This document shows, piece by piece, positions 1 through 7,217 of a stretch of DNA of 26,964 bases. The stretch's first letter is position 1, and each line of letters opens with the position of its first letter. The stretch is taken from positions 1-26,964 of IMG/VR virus record IMGVR_UViG_3300031602_000032; one strand, given 5' to 3'. Origin of the DNA: a virus. The notes below the pieces were generated by a model. The model was given only the letters and a program-made list of their open reading frames with translations, ran no database searches and was not told the DNA's origin. The translations under genes were made by a program, and so were the position numbers.

Positions 1-46
1 CCTGCCTTGCCATTCACTGTAGTTATATCAGACAACTTGCATGTTA

Positions 47-106
47 ACATTAGCTTTTCTGCATAGATTACATTAGCTCTGACTACATTAGGGTAGTCTA
101 CATTAG
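47..106 (+). repeat. Four ACATTAG direct repeats
   Basis: ACATTAG occurs at 47-53, 70-76, 85-91 and 100-106. The last three are preceded by T and lie exactly 15 nt apart, so they form short tandem units of the kind TACATTAG plus seven variable bases. They lie in gene-free DNA. They could be binding sites for a replication or regulatory protein, but no partner can be named. Confidence 0.6.
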
Positions 107-327
107 GGGACGGGGGTGGGTATCAGCGTGTGTCATAGTAGCGGTACCTGCTTAGATACAAAAAAAGAGTCAAATTAGAGGTTAATTCATTACTAATTAA
201 TCCTTAGTTAGTGAGTACTAACCTGTTGTTAATTAAAGCTATAAAGACTATTCTGTTATAACTAAATGATCTAAGTAAAGGGCTAACAAAGTAGTGCGAC
301 CTGCGGGGGATTACATTGTGGTAGGGA

Positions 328-393
328 GTCCCGCCATGCTGTTGCATGAGTCCCGCCAGAGTTGTCTCTGTGTCCCGCTGGAGATAGCAATGA
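328..393 (+). repeat. Three GTCCCGC repeats with exact 22-nt period
   Basis: GTCCCGC starts at 328, 350 and 372. The first two copies continue as CCA and the third as TGG. The 22-nt step is close to two turns of B-DNA, which would place bound proteins on one face of the helix. The first copy is also part of a GGGAGTCCC palindrome at 324-332. The role is unknown; iteron or operator is inferred from spacing only. Confidence 0.55.
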
Positions 394-528
394 ACTACAA
401 TGTAGTCTATATGAACTACTATTTAGTTTATAATGTACACTGGAGTATACAATGTATAGTCTAGTGTACACTAAGGAGGCATCTGTGTAGACTTAATGTA
501 GGGTAGAAGTTGAACCGATGTAGTTCAT
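390..528. repeat. ATGAACTAC boxes, two direct and one inverted
   Basis: ATGAACTAC is present at 390-398 and 411-419 and, inverted (GTAGTTCAT), at 520-528. The first copy overlaps the near-palindrome ACTACA-A-TGTAGT at 394-406. These boxes sit between the 22-nt repeats and the first promoter. A regulatory role is possible but not shown. Confidence 0.4.
434..473. repeat. TGTACACT pair and nested palindromes
   Basis: TGTACACT occurs at 434-441 and 465-472; the second copy is the core of a perfect 12-bp palindrome, TAGTGTACACTA (462-473). Between them lies TATAC-AAT-GTATA (446-458). A perfect Shine-Dalgarno-like AAGGAGG follows at 473-479 but leads to no reading frame. Palindromes of this size suit a dimeric repressor or activator; this is inference. 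Confidence 0.4.
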
Positions 529-550
529 AAGAATATAGTTAATATATGTC

Positions 551-579
551 TTGACTTTTACAACAAAGTATGATACCCT
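551..579 (+). promoter_or_regulatory. Sigma70-type promoter P1 upstream of the packaging genes
   Basis: TTGACT at 551-556, a 17-nt spacer ending in TGA, then TACCCT at 574-579. The -35 and the extended -10 (TGn) match two other promoters in the window (4809 and 15672) in sequence and spacing. The -10 is weak (TAnnnT only). It would drive the terminase-portal genes through a leader of about 130 nt. Confidence 0.6.
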
Positions 580-684
580 CTATTCCTACTATATAGGACT
601 GAACAGAACCACAGGGTAACGGTGCATTCTGATAACCATTCTTCTTGTGATAAACACAATCTCTGTACTCGGTTCCACTCTATA

Positions 685-710
685 TAGAACTAAGTAGTTC
701 TAACTAGGTG
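685..710 (+). promoter_or_regulatory. Leader hairpin and ribosome site of the first packaging gene
   Basis: TAGAACT (685-691), loop AAGT, AGTTCTA (696-702) form a perfect 7-bp stem. AGGTG at 706-710 lies just after it, with proper spacing to the ATG at 718. The hairpin is close enough to influence ribosome access or RNA stability. TATATAGAACT also recurs as TATATAGGACT at 590-600. Confidence 0.45.
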
Positions 711-717
711 TTTGTTT

Positions 718-1107
718 ATGAATGTTGAAAGTGACGAGATAAAGAAGAAGGTTGTTAAAAAAGGACGACCAACTAAAGCTGCCATTGCTGCTAAGAAGAA
801 GGGCAATAGGAATGCTGTTGGTAGACCGAAGGGTGACGCTGCTAGAATCAATGAACTCAAGGCTAGGTTGTTAGCAACGAGTGGTGATAAGGTTATTAAT
901 AAGGTTATAGCTATTGCGTTGGAAGATGGTCATCCAGTTCAGAGTGCAGCCCTTAAGATGTGCATGGATCGTGTGTTGCCTATTTCTTATTTTGATAAGA
1001 AGAATGAACAAGGAGGTCGCAATGCGGTTTCTATTACAATTACTGGTATTGGTGGTGCTTCTGTTACCAGTGGCGAAACCATCGATGGGGAATATGAAGA
1101 TGTCTGA
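718..1107 (+). CDS. Probable terminase small subunit
   Basis: A 129-residue basic protein, first gene of the packaging module and followed by the large terminase one gene later. The N-terminal 40 residues are Lys/Arg-rich with two GRP cores (KKGRPTK near 14-20 and VGRPKG near 34-39), which resemble AT-hook DNA-binding elements. A compact helical part follows (about 42-95) ending in a MCMDRVLPISYF stretch, a pattern I associate with small packaging proteins upstream of phage TerL. Its expected role is to recognise phage DNA and regulate the large terminase motor. The upstream TTG at 712 extends the frame by two codons, but ATG 718 is better spaced from AGGTG. The call rests on gene position and the DNA-binding look; another DNA-binding protein is possible. 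Confidence 0.6.
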   Translation: MNVESDEIKKKVVKKGRPTKAAIAAKKKGNRNAVGRPKGDAARINELKARLLATSGDKVINKVIAIALEDGHPVQSAALKMCMDRVLPISYFDKKNEQGGRNAVSITITGIGGASVTSGETIDGEYEDV

Positions 1108-1600
1108 AGATCAACCTAACCACGCAGCAGAAGTATACAGTCTATTAAAGGCTAAAGGATTAGACCCTGATGCTATTGCAGCAGTGATGGCTAATATTGA
1201 TGTGGAGACAGGTGGGCGTTACCAGCATGATACCCAACAACAAGGGGGTAATGGTTATGGCTTGTTCCAGTTTGACTATATGAAGCCTTACTACAATCAG
1301 TGGTTAATTGATAATGAACAAGAAGATAGTAAGTCTTCTCAGATAGACTTTGCATTAGGTTCCATTATGGGTGATAAGCCTATGCAGGTACGTAAGAATG
1401 CTGACTCTGGTTGGGTACAAGCGATGAATGAGAATGATCGTAAAGAGTTGAAAGCAGAGATGGAAGATCCCATGTTCGCAACCACTCTATCTAAGTCATT
1501 CTCTGATTTGTATGAGAAACCTTCCAAGCCTCACATGATGCGTAGGATGTGGTCAGCCTTTAAGTTCTCCCCTGAAGACTACGAGACATTGCCTGAATAA
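1100..1600 (+). CDS. Lysozyme-like peptidoglycan hydrolase (phage tail lysozyme type)
   Basis: A 166-residue protein. Residues 25-60 read as a phage lysozyme-like core: a hydrophobic helix, then NIDVETGGR with a candidate catalytic Glu36, then a Gly-rich GGNGYGLFQF loop, the usual Glu-plus-GYGxxQ layout of the phage tail lysozyme family. No signal peptide or membrane helix is visible. I chose ATG 1100 over ATG 1094 because GGGGA at 1087-1091 is 8 nt upstream of it. The gene overlaps the small terminase end by 8 nt and shares one base with the TerL start. It would cleave the cell wall either from the particle during entry or as the lysis enzyme. No other endolysin candidate is seen, and the holin-like genes lie 14 kb away, so both roles remain open. 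Confidence 0.65.
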   Translation: MSEDQPNHAAEVYSLLKAKGLDPDAIAAVMANIDVETGGRYQHDTQQQGGNGYGLFQFDYMKPYYNQWLIDNEQEDSKSSQIDFALGSIMGDKPMQVRKNADSGWVQAMNENDRKELKAEMEDPMFATTLSKSFSDLYEKPSKPHMMRRMWSAFKFSPEDYETLPE

Positions 1601-2853
1601 TGACTGCACTAAATGTAGAACTCCTACCTTGGCAGCAAGATGTATACGAAGATCAGACACGCTTCAAGGTTGTAGCTGCTGGTAGACGTTGTGGTAAGAG
1701 TAGACTTGCAGCATGGTTATTAATAATCAATGCTCTGTCTGAAGGTAAGGGTAACGTGTTCTATGTTGCTCCTACTCAGGGGCAGGCTCGTGACATCATG
1801 TGGGATACCTTAATGGATCTAGCCCACCCTGTCATCCAGAGCAGTCATATCAACAACCTAGCCATTAAGCTAATCAATGGGGCAACAATAAACCTCAAGG
1901 GTGCTGACCGTCCAGAGACTATGCGAGGAATCTCCTTGAAGTTTCTTGTTATGGACGAGTATGCTGACATGAAGCCTGAGGTTTGGGAACAAATACTACG
2001 ACCTGCTCTAGCTGACCAGAAGGGACACGCTCTATTCATTGGAACACCAATGGGACGTAACCACTTCTATGATCTATTTAGGCATGGACAAGGTGATGAT
2101 CCATCCTTTGAGAGTTGGCACTTCACAAGTTATGATAATCCTAAGCTAGACCCAGAAGAGATTGAGAGTGCTAAGTTAAGTATGTCCTCATTCGCTTTCC
2201 GTCAAGAGTTTATGGCTTCCTTCGAGGCTGGTGGTGGTGCAATCTTCCAAGAGGATTGGGTTACCTTTGATACAGAGGAACCTGATGATGGTGATTACTA
2301 CATCTCAGTTGACCTTGCAGGCTTTGCTGATATAGCTAAGGCTCAGAACTCTAAGCAACGTAAGTTGGACACAACATCCATCTCTGTTGTTAAGTGTGGC
2401 CCTGATGGTTGGTGGGTTGATAATATTATCTATGGACGCTGGGACGTAAAGAAGACAGCAGAGAAGATCTTTCAAGCTGTCCGTGATTACGAACCAATCT
2501 CTGTAGGTATAGAGAAGGGAGCATTAAAGAATGCTGTATACCCTTATCTAACTGACCTAATGAAACAAGAGCAGCAGTTCTTTCGTGTTGAAGAGTTAAC
2601 TCACGGCAACAAGAAGAAGACTGATCGAATTGTTTGGGCCTTACAAGGGAGATTTGAGCATGGTAACATTACTCTTAATGAAGGAGATTGGAATACGGAA
2701 TTTCTTGACCAGTTATTTCAATTCCCTAACCATTTGGTACACGATGATTTAATAGATTCTTTGGCATACATAGATCAACTTGCAAAAGTTAGCTATGCTT
2801 ATGATTATGAAGAAGACGATTACGAATATATGGACGCTATAGCGGGATACTAA
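1600..2853 (+). CDS. terL: Terminase large subunit (packaging ATPase and nuclease)
   Basis: A 417-residue two-domain packaging motor. Walker A is AGRRCGKSR at 27-35, Walker B is FLVMDE at 115-120 with catalytic Glu120, and the coupling motif FIGTP is at 146-150. The C-terminal nuclease domain starts near 230: the first metal-binding Asp is in ISVDLAG (Asp238), a central acidic residue is in VGIEKG, and the last is in the HDDLIDSLAY segment near the C-terminus. All key motifs are present and the length is usual for the Terminase_6 type. The enzyme docks on the portal, pumps DNA into the prohead with ATP and cuts the concatemer. The start overlaps the previous stop (TAATG) with no clear Shine-Dalgarno site, so it is probably translationally coupled. 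Confidence 0.95.
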   Translation: MTALNVELLPWQQDVYEDQTRFKVVAAGRRCGKSRLAAWLLIINALSEGKGNVFYVAPTQGQARDIMWDTLMDLAHPVIQSSHINNLAIKLINGATINLKGADRPETMRGISLKFLVMDEYADMKPEVWEQILRPALADQKGHALFIGTPMGRNHFYDLFRHGQGDDPSFESWHFTSYDNPKLDPEEIESAKLSMSSFAFRQEFMASFEAGGGAIFQEDWVTFDTEEPDDGDYYISVDLAGFADIAKAQNSKQRKLDTTSISVVKCGPDGWWVDNIIYGRWDVKKTAEKIFQAVRDYEPISVGIEKGALKNAVYPYLTDLMKQEQQFFRVEELTHGNKKKTDRIVWALQGRFEHGNITLNEGDWNTEFLDQLFQFPNHLVHDDLIDSLAYIDQLAKVSYAYDYEEDDYEYMDAIAGY

Positions 2854-2856
2854 ACT

Positions 2857-4800
2857 ATGTCAGATGAAAATGAACTACTAATTGAAGAAACAGCCGAAGC
2901 TTGGATCATGGATAAATGTGAGAACTGGCGCGATCACTTCCAATCCAACTACCAAGACAGGTTTGACGAGTACTATCGTCTATGGCGTGGTGTTTGGAAA
3001 GGTGAAGACTCATTACGCTCCAGTGAACGCTCCCGTCTAATCAACCCTGCGTTACAGCAGGCTGTTGAGAGTTCTGTTGCAGAGGTTGAGGAGGCTACAT
3101 TTGGTCGTGGTCAGTTCTTTGACATACATGACGATATGAATGACCCACAACGTCAGGACATTGAGTACTTGAAGAAGAAACTTACGGAAGAGTTTGCATT
3201 AAACAAAGCCCGTCAACACATTTCTGAATGTATTATTAATAGTGCTGTGTTCGGAACTGGTATTGGTGAGATTGTATTGGAAGAAGCTACTAGACGTAAG
3301 CCCTCTATCCAGTCTGCACTAGAAGGAGCAACGCATACAGTTGGAGTACATGAGACTCAGGAAGTAACCTGCTCTATTCGACCAATTATGCCACAAAACT
3401 TCTTAATCGACCCAACTGCCGCCTCTATTGAGGAAGCTTTAGGTGTTGCTATTGATGAGTTTGTACCGCTACACCAAGTAGAAACATTAATTGAACAAGG
3501 TATTTACGCAGATGTTGAAATCGGTTCCACCAGTAATCTCTCCTTCTTGGAAGCGGATCAAGAGATTAGTGCTTATGATGAGGATAAGGTACGCCTTACT
3601 AAGTATTACGGCTTACTACCACGTCACTTACTTGAGAGTTACCTTTATGACGAAGATGAGGAAGTAATCTCCCTATCTGAAACACTATCTGATAATGGCT
3701 CTAGCTATGTAGAGGTTGTTGCTGTCATTGCTAATGGTGAACACATCCTTAAGTTGGAAGAGAACCCTTACATGATGCAGGATCGTCCTGTTGTTGCATT
3801 CCCTTGGGATGTTGTTCCTAGCAGGTTCTGGGGACGAGGTGTTTGTGAGAAGGGTTATAATAGTCAGAAAGCTTTAGACACAGAGTTACGTGCTCGTATT
3901 GATGCATTAGCCTTGACAGTCCATCCTATGATGGCTATTGATGCTTCTCGTCTACCTCGTGGTGCAAAGATGGAGGTGAGGCCAGGAAAGTCAATTCTTG
4001 TTAATGGTAATCCTAACGAAGTACTAAAGCCTTTAAACTTTGGTAGCGTAGATCAGATTACATTCTCCCAAGCAGACCAGCTTCAGAGAATGGTTCAAAG
4101 TGCAACAGGTGCTATTGATAGTGCTGGGTTTGCAGGATCTATTAATGGTGAGAGCAGCCCCACTGCTGTCTCTATGGGACTAGGTGCTATCATTAAGCGT
4201 CATAAGCGTACCTTAATTAACTTCCAAGAGTGCTTCTTGATTCCGTTTATTCAGAAAGCTGCTTGGCGGTACATGCAGTATAACCCTGACCAGTATCCAG
4301 TAGGTGATTATAAGTTTATCCCTTCTAGTTCTTTAGGCATCATTGCCCGTGAATATGAAGTGTCTCAGTTGGTTCAGTTGTTACAGACAATGCCTGCAGA
4401 TTCTCCTATGTACCCAGAGATCATACAGTCTGTCATTGATAATATGAACCTTTCTAATCGTGAAACTTTAATAGCTAAACTTAAGGAGGCAAGTGTACCA
4501 GATCCAGTAGCCCAACAAGCTGCAGAGATGGACAACCAACAGAAGCAGGCTTACATCGCTGTACTTCAAGGGCAGGCACAGGAATCCGCAGCACGAGCGT
4601 CCAAAATATCTACCGAGACTGAACTCTTGCCCATCGCTGCCGAGACTGACCGACTTAAAGTACTTACTACTAACCTTCAAGATGGTGATCAGGACGAGAA
4701 AGAGTTCGCTCAACGTGCAAAGGTAGCAGAGTTAGTACTGAAAGAACGAGAGATAGTCAGTAAAGAAACTATCGTTAATAAGCAAATGTCAAATAATTAA
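2857..4800 (+). CDS. Portal (head-tail connector) protein
   Basis: A 647-residue protein directly after TerL, of podovirus-portal length. The N-terminus is rich in aromatic and charged residues with a WRDHFQSNYQDRFDEYYRLW segment near 23-42, then a VEEATFGRGQFF stretch typical of portals in this type of phage. A helical, Gln- and Glu-rich C-terminus (about 550-647) probably forms the barrel or coiled coil at the head interior. As a dodecameric ring it would sit at one capsid vertex, bind terminase during packaging and the adaptor afterwards. The start is three bases after the TerL stop. The assignment rests on position, length and family resemblance, not on a catalytic motif. Confidence 0.85.
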   Translation: MSDENELLIEETAEAWIMDKCENWRDHFQSNYQDRFDEYYRLWRGVWKGEDSLRSSERSRLINPALQQAVESSVAEVEEATFGRGQFFDIHDDMNDPQRQDIEYLKKKLTEEFALNKARQHISECIINSAVFGTGIGEIVLEEATRRKPSIQSALEGATHTVGVHETQEVTCSIRPIMPQNFLIDPTAASIEEALGVAIDEFVPLHQVETLIEQGIYADVEIGSTSNLSFLEADQEISAYDEDKVRLTKYYGLLPRHLLESYLYDEDEEVISLSETLSDNGSSYVEVVAVIANGEHILKLEENPYMMQDRPVVAFPWDVVPSRFWGRGVCEKGYNSQKALDTELRARIDALALTVHPMMAIDASRLPRGAKMEVRPGKSILVNGNPNEVLKPLNFGSVDQITFSQADQLQRMVQSATGAIDSAGFAGSINGESSPTAVSMGLGAIIKRHKRTLINFQECFLIPFIQKAAWRYMQYNPDQYPVGDYKFIPSSSLGIIAREYEVSQLVQLLQTMPADSPMYPEIIQSVIDNMNLSNRETLIAKLKEASVPDPVAQQAAEMDNQQKQAYIAVLQGQAQESAARASKISTETELLPIAAETDRLKVLTTNLQDGDQDEKEFAQRAKVAELVLKEREIVSKETIVNKQMSNN

Positions 4801-4808
4801 AATAATAC

Positions 4809-4837
4809 TTGACTTTAAGGGAGATCTGTGATAGACT
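4809..4837 (+). promoter_or_regulatory. Sigma70-type promoter P2 upstream of the head genes
   Basis: TTGACT at 4809-4814, a 17-nt spacer ending in TGA (extended -10), and TAGACT at 4832-4837 (4 of 6 to TATAAT). It shares CTTGACTTT, spacing and TGn with P1 and P3. It lies in the 97-nt gap after the portal and would drive the scaffold-capsid operon. Confidence 0.7.
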
Positions 4838-4856
4838 CCCTATTACTTAACACAAC

Positions 4857-4871
4857 TGAGAATCATTCTCA
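4857..4871. promoter_or_regulatory. Fur-box-like palindrome downstream of P2
   Basis: TGAGAAT-C-ATTCTCA is a perfect 7-1-7 inverted repeat. It agrees with the Fur 7-1-7 consensus TGATAAT-N-ATTATCA at 13 of 15 positions, and the two differences are symmetric. It begins 19 nt after the -10 box, so it would lie at about +14 to +28 of the transcript, a place where a bound repressor could block initiation. In RNA it could also fold as a 6-bp hairpin with a TCA loop; no U-run follows, so it is not an intrinsic terminator. Confidence 0.5.
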
Positions 4872-4897
4872 ACTGCGTCCTATCAAGGAGAAACGCA

Positions 4898-5152
4898 ATG
4901 TCAACAGAACAAGATCCCGAACTACAGAAGTATTTTGAAAGTTTACTAGATACTTTTATATCAGAGGGATGGAGATTCTTACTAGAAGATTTCACTGGGG
5001 CTGAAGAGTCCATCAGAGATATTATGCAATGTAAGGATGATAAAGATTTGTACTACAGGAAGGGTCAGCTTGATGTAATAGGCAGACTCCTCGCTTTTGA
5101 AACCAGCATCAAGAATTCATACGAGGATTTCCTTAATGATTCGAGTGTTTGA
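4898..5152 (+). CDS. Small conserved phage protein of unknown function
   Basis: An 84-residue acidic, helical protein with an excellent ribosome site (AAGGAG at 4885-4890). The segment YYRKGQLDVIGRLLAFETSI near 49-68, following a Trp- and Phe-rich first half, resembles a small protein I recall between portal and scaffold genes in related podoviruses. No catalytic motif or membrane segment is visible. As the first gene after P2, just ahead of scaffold and coat, it probably takes part in head assembly or late expression, but no role can be assigned from sequence. It overlaps the next gene by 17 nt. Confidence 0.8.
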   Translation: MSTEQDPELQKYFESLLDTFISEGWRFLLEDFTGAEESIRDIMQCKDDKDLYYRKGQLDVIGRLLAFETSIKNSYEDFLNDSSV

Positions 5153-5372
5153 TTTTGAATGTAGTGCATGTGGGTACATAGATGAAGTATTTGTGAAATC
5201 CGATAAACGGATAAGTCACTGCTCCAAATGTAGCCAACAGTCTCACAGGCTTCTTGCCGCACCTCTTAATAAGTTAGAACCCCACTCAGGCGACTTTGCT
5301 GGATCTACTATTAAATGGGCTAGGCAACGCCAAAAGCAAATAGAGACTGAACGTAAACGTGAATCTTCATAG
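5136..5372 (+). CDS. Small zinc-ribbon protein, FmdB-like
   Basis: A 78-residue protein with two cysteine pairs, FECSACG (Cys9, Cys12) and CSKC (Cys29, Cys32), separated by about 16 residues. This layout, starting almost at the N-terminus after RVFDFEC, matches the FmdB-type zinc-ribbon family. A basic Arg/Lys/Gln-rich tail follows, which could contact nucleic acid. ATG 5136 is chosen over upstream in-frame starts because GAGGA is correctly spaced and the ribbon then begins at residue 4. It overlaps the previous gene and is followed by a 52-nt gap before the scaffold, with a GAAGT-A-ACTTC hairpin just after the stop codon. Phage members are of unknown function; a regulatory or assembly role is possible. 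Confidence 0.75.
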   Translation: MIRVFDFECSACGYIDEVFVKSDKRISHCSKCSQQSHRLLAAPLNKLEPHSGDFAGSTIKWARQRQKQIETERKRESS

Positions 5373-5424
5373 AGAAGTAACTTCACATAATCTTTCCACA
5401 ATACTATTATAGTACGGAGCATAC

Positions 5425-6207
5425 ATGGCAAACTTTTTAAGTGACGAACTTGAACCTCAATTATTAGATGGAGAGGAATTCTCCCAAGTTGGTGTCGAAG
5501 AGGAACCTAGTCCAGAGATGGATAATCAGGAAGAAGAAATCCCTCAGAAGTACCACGGTAAATCTAATGCGGAACTTATCCGAATGCACCAAGAAGCTGA
5601 GAAGCTCTCTGGTCGTCAAGGTAATGAAGTAGGTGAATTGAGAAAGCTGGTGGACGATTACGTAGTTAATCAAACAGTCACTAAGGCACCTGAAGAAAAG
5701 CTAACAATAAGTGATGTCGATTGGATTGAAAACCCAGACGGATCTGTTGATAGAAAGATTGATAACCATCCCGCAATCAAGAAAGCTGAAGAAGCTTCTC
5801 TTAGGTTCAACCAGATGGAAGTCATGAATAGGATCTCCACTGCACACCCTGATTTTCAGGAGATTGTAGCAGATGATTCTTTCCAAGATTGGATAGGCAA
5901 ATCTCAAGTACGTATTAAGAAATTAAAACAAGCTGATCAATTTGACTTTGATGCTGCTGATGATCTATTCACTACATGGAAAGAACGCCAAGAACTAATA
6001 GGCCAAGCTAAAGCTGGTGCTGATATTGAGCGTAAGAACTCATTGAAGTCAGGCTCTAACGGTGGTGCTCGTGGTTCAGGTGAGGGATCTAAAAAGAAGT
6101 TCTTCAAGCGGTCTGAACTTTTACATATGATGCAACATGACCCTGACCGATATTTAGCTAATAGTGAAGCAATAACGCAAGCCTATGCTGAAGGTAGGGT
6201 TCGATAA
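5425..6207 (+). CDS. Capsid scaffolding protein
   Basis: A 260-residue hydrophilic protein directly upstream of the coat gene. The first 45 residues are strongly acidic. The middle carries IPQKYHGKSNAELIRMHQEA and SGRQGNEVGELRKL (about 39-75), a helical pattern I associate with scaffold proteins of podoviruses. The C-terminus is basic with KKKFFKRSELLHMM near 222-236, suiting the usual mode in which a scaffold's basic helix binds the coat protein. It would guide prohead assembly and then leave. No protease gene is seen nearby, so removal is probably by exit rather than cleavage. The ribosome site is CGGAG eight bases before the ATG. Confidence 0.85.
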   Translation: MANFLSDELEPQLLDGEEFSQVGVEEEPSPEMDNQEEEIPQKYHGKSNAELIRMHQEAEKLSGRQGNEVGELRKLVDDYVVNQTVTKAPEEKLTISDVDWIENPDGSVDRKIDNHPAIKKAEEASLRFNQMEVMNRISTAHPDFQEIVADDSFQDWIGKSQVRIKKLKQADQFDFDAADDLFTTWKERQELIGQAKAGADIERKNSLKSGSNGGARGSGEGSKKKFFKRSELLHMMQHDPDRYLANSEAITQAYAEGRVR

Positions 6208-6225
6208 TAGTTTAAGGAAAACATT

Positions 6226-7137
6226 ATGACTACTTCTGTATATCCCGCCCAAGGTGGCGTAACAAATAACACAACTGCTGCTAACTTTATTCCTGAGTTG
6301 TGGAGTGATGAAATCATCGCTGCATACAAAAAGAATCTAGTTATTGCTAACCTAGTAAACAAGATGCCTATGTCTGGTAAGAAAGGTGATACGTTATATA
6401 TCCCTACTCCTACTCGTGGCTCTGCTTCTGCTAAGGCTAGTGGCACCGCAGTTACAATCCAAAATGAAACTGCTGACAAAGTAACTATCACCATTGATAA
6501 GCACTTTGAATACTCACGCATGATCGAAGATATTACTGACGTACAAGCCTTGGCTTCTATGCGTAAGTTCTATACTGATGATGCTGGCTATGCTCTTAGT
6601 AAGAAAGTTGAAGACGATATCTTTACCTTAGGTAAGTCTGCTAATGGTGGTAACGGAACTACTTGGGCTAAGGCTCAGAAGATCTCTGCTGCTGGCGTAC
6701 TTTCTGATTATGCTGGTACTGGTGCTTTAGCATTTAACGATGCTGGTTTCCGTAACTTGATTCAGAAGCTTGATGATCTTGATGTTCCTATGGATGGTCG
6801 TTCTTTGATCCTTCCTCCATCAGCTCGTAATTCTATTATGGGTATTGATCGTTACACTAGCTCTGACTTCGTTGGCGGTCAAACTGTTGTTAATGGTAAG
6901 ATTGGTAACTTGTACGGTGTTGATATCTTTATCAGCAACAACTGTCCTGTAACTGGAACTGACAAAGTTGGCTTGTTCATGCACAAAGATGCTTTTGTAT
7001 ATGCCGAGCAAATGGCTGTTCGTTCACAGACTCAGTACAAGCAAGAGTTCTTGGCTGATCTGTTCACCAGTGATACCATCTACGGTACTGGCGTTCTTCG
7101 TAACACCTCTGCTGTCGCTATTGCGCTTCCTGCGTAG
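6226..7137 (+). CDS. Major capsid protein
   Basis: A 303-residue protein following the scaffold, with a strong ribosome site (AAGGAAAA) and even, Ala/Thr/Gly-rich composition typical of abundant coat proteins. Recognisable parts are the N-terminal FIPELWSDEIIAAYKKNLVIANLV, then GDTLYIPTP and a VTITIDKHFEYSRMIED strand, then PPSARNSIMGIDRY, as in HK97-fold coat proteins of this phage class. The C-terminal VRSQTQYKQEFLADLFTSDT segment is also characteristic. It forms the icosahedral shell. A terminator follows, consistent with need for a high level of this transcript relative to the fibre genes downstream. Confidence 0.9.
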   Translation: MTTSVYPAQGGVTNNTTAANFIPELWSDEIIAAYKKNLVIANLVNKMPMSGKKGDTLYIPTPTRGSASAKASGTAVTIQNETADKVTITIDKHFEYSRMIEDITDVQALASMRKFYTDDAGYALSKKVEDDIFTLGKSANGGNGTTWAKAQKISAAGVLSDYAGTGALAFNDAGFRNLIQKLDDLDVPMDGRSLILPPSARNSIMGIDRYTSSDFVGGQTVVNGKIGNLYGVDIFISNNCPVTGTDKVGLFMHKDAFVYAEQMAVRSQTQYKQEFLADLFTSDTIYGTGVLRNTSAVAIALPA

Positions 7138-7161
7138 TACACTGGCTGAATAGCCATCATG

Positions 7162-7202
7162 AGGGAACTGCTTAGTAATTACTAGGGAGTTCCCTTTCTT
7201 TT
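7162..7202 (+). terminator. Intrinsic terminator after the capsid gene
   Basis: AGGGAACT (7162-7169) pairs with AGTTCCCT (7188-7195), followed by TTCTTTT. The 18-nt loop itself contains the perfect palindrome TAGTAATTACTA. A separate small hairpin, TGGCT-GAAT-AGCCA, lies at 7143-7156 right after the capsid stop. Because no promoter is evident before 7218, the terminator is probably leaky and sets the ratio of coat to downstream proteins. Confidence 0.7.
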
Positions 7203-7217
7203 ACTTAAGGAAAGATC

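Larger units (their letters stand above)
1..717. other. Gene-free, repeat-rich control region at the left edge
   Basis: No convincing gene is seen on either strand; the only open frame near 60 codons (283-471, minus) has no ribosome site and no recognisable protein character. The stretch holds four ACATTAG boxes (47-106), an AT-rich block with TTAATTAA-like words and a GTTAGT/ACTAAC hairpin (about 180-245), three GTCCCGC boxes with a 22-nt period (328-378), several palindromes (394-473), a sigma70-type promoter (551-579), two TATATAGRACT words (590-600 and 681-691) and a leader hairpin next to the first gene. Such a mix of short iterated boxes beside AT-rich DNA suggests a control region, possibly a replication origin; that function is inference. 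The region runs off the left edge, so its full extent is unknown. Confidence 0.6.

Noticed and set aside
120-176. Minus-strand promoter with TTGACT and a T-run
   Set aside because: TTGACT is present on the minus strand near 170, but no TAnnnT box lies at 16-18 nt, and no minus-strand gene is seen to the left.
328-393. Possible CRISPR array
   Set aside because: The repeats are only about 7-8 bp, the intervals 14-15 bp, and no cas genes are present.
283-471. 62-codon minus-strand frame in the left region
   Set aside because: It covers the 22-nt repeats and palindromes, has no ribosome site and no protein-like composition.
473-490. Perfect Shine-Dalgarno-like AAGGAGG with no gene
   Set aside because: The only nearby start-like codon is GTG followed at once by TAG. 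Taken as chance or part of the palindromic element, though odd.
914-1099. N-terminal extension of the lysozyme-like protein
   Set aside because: It lies wholly within the small terminase gene in another frame; the lysozyme-like protein is complete from ATG 1100, which has a well-placed ribosome site.
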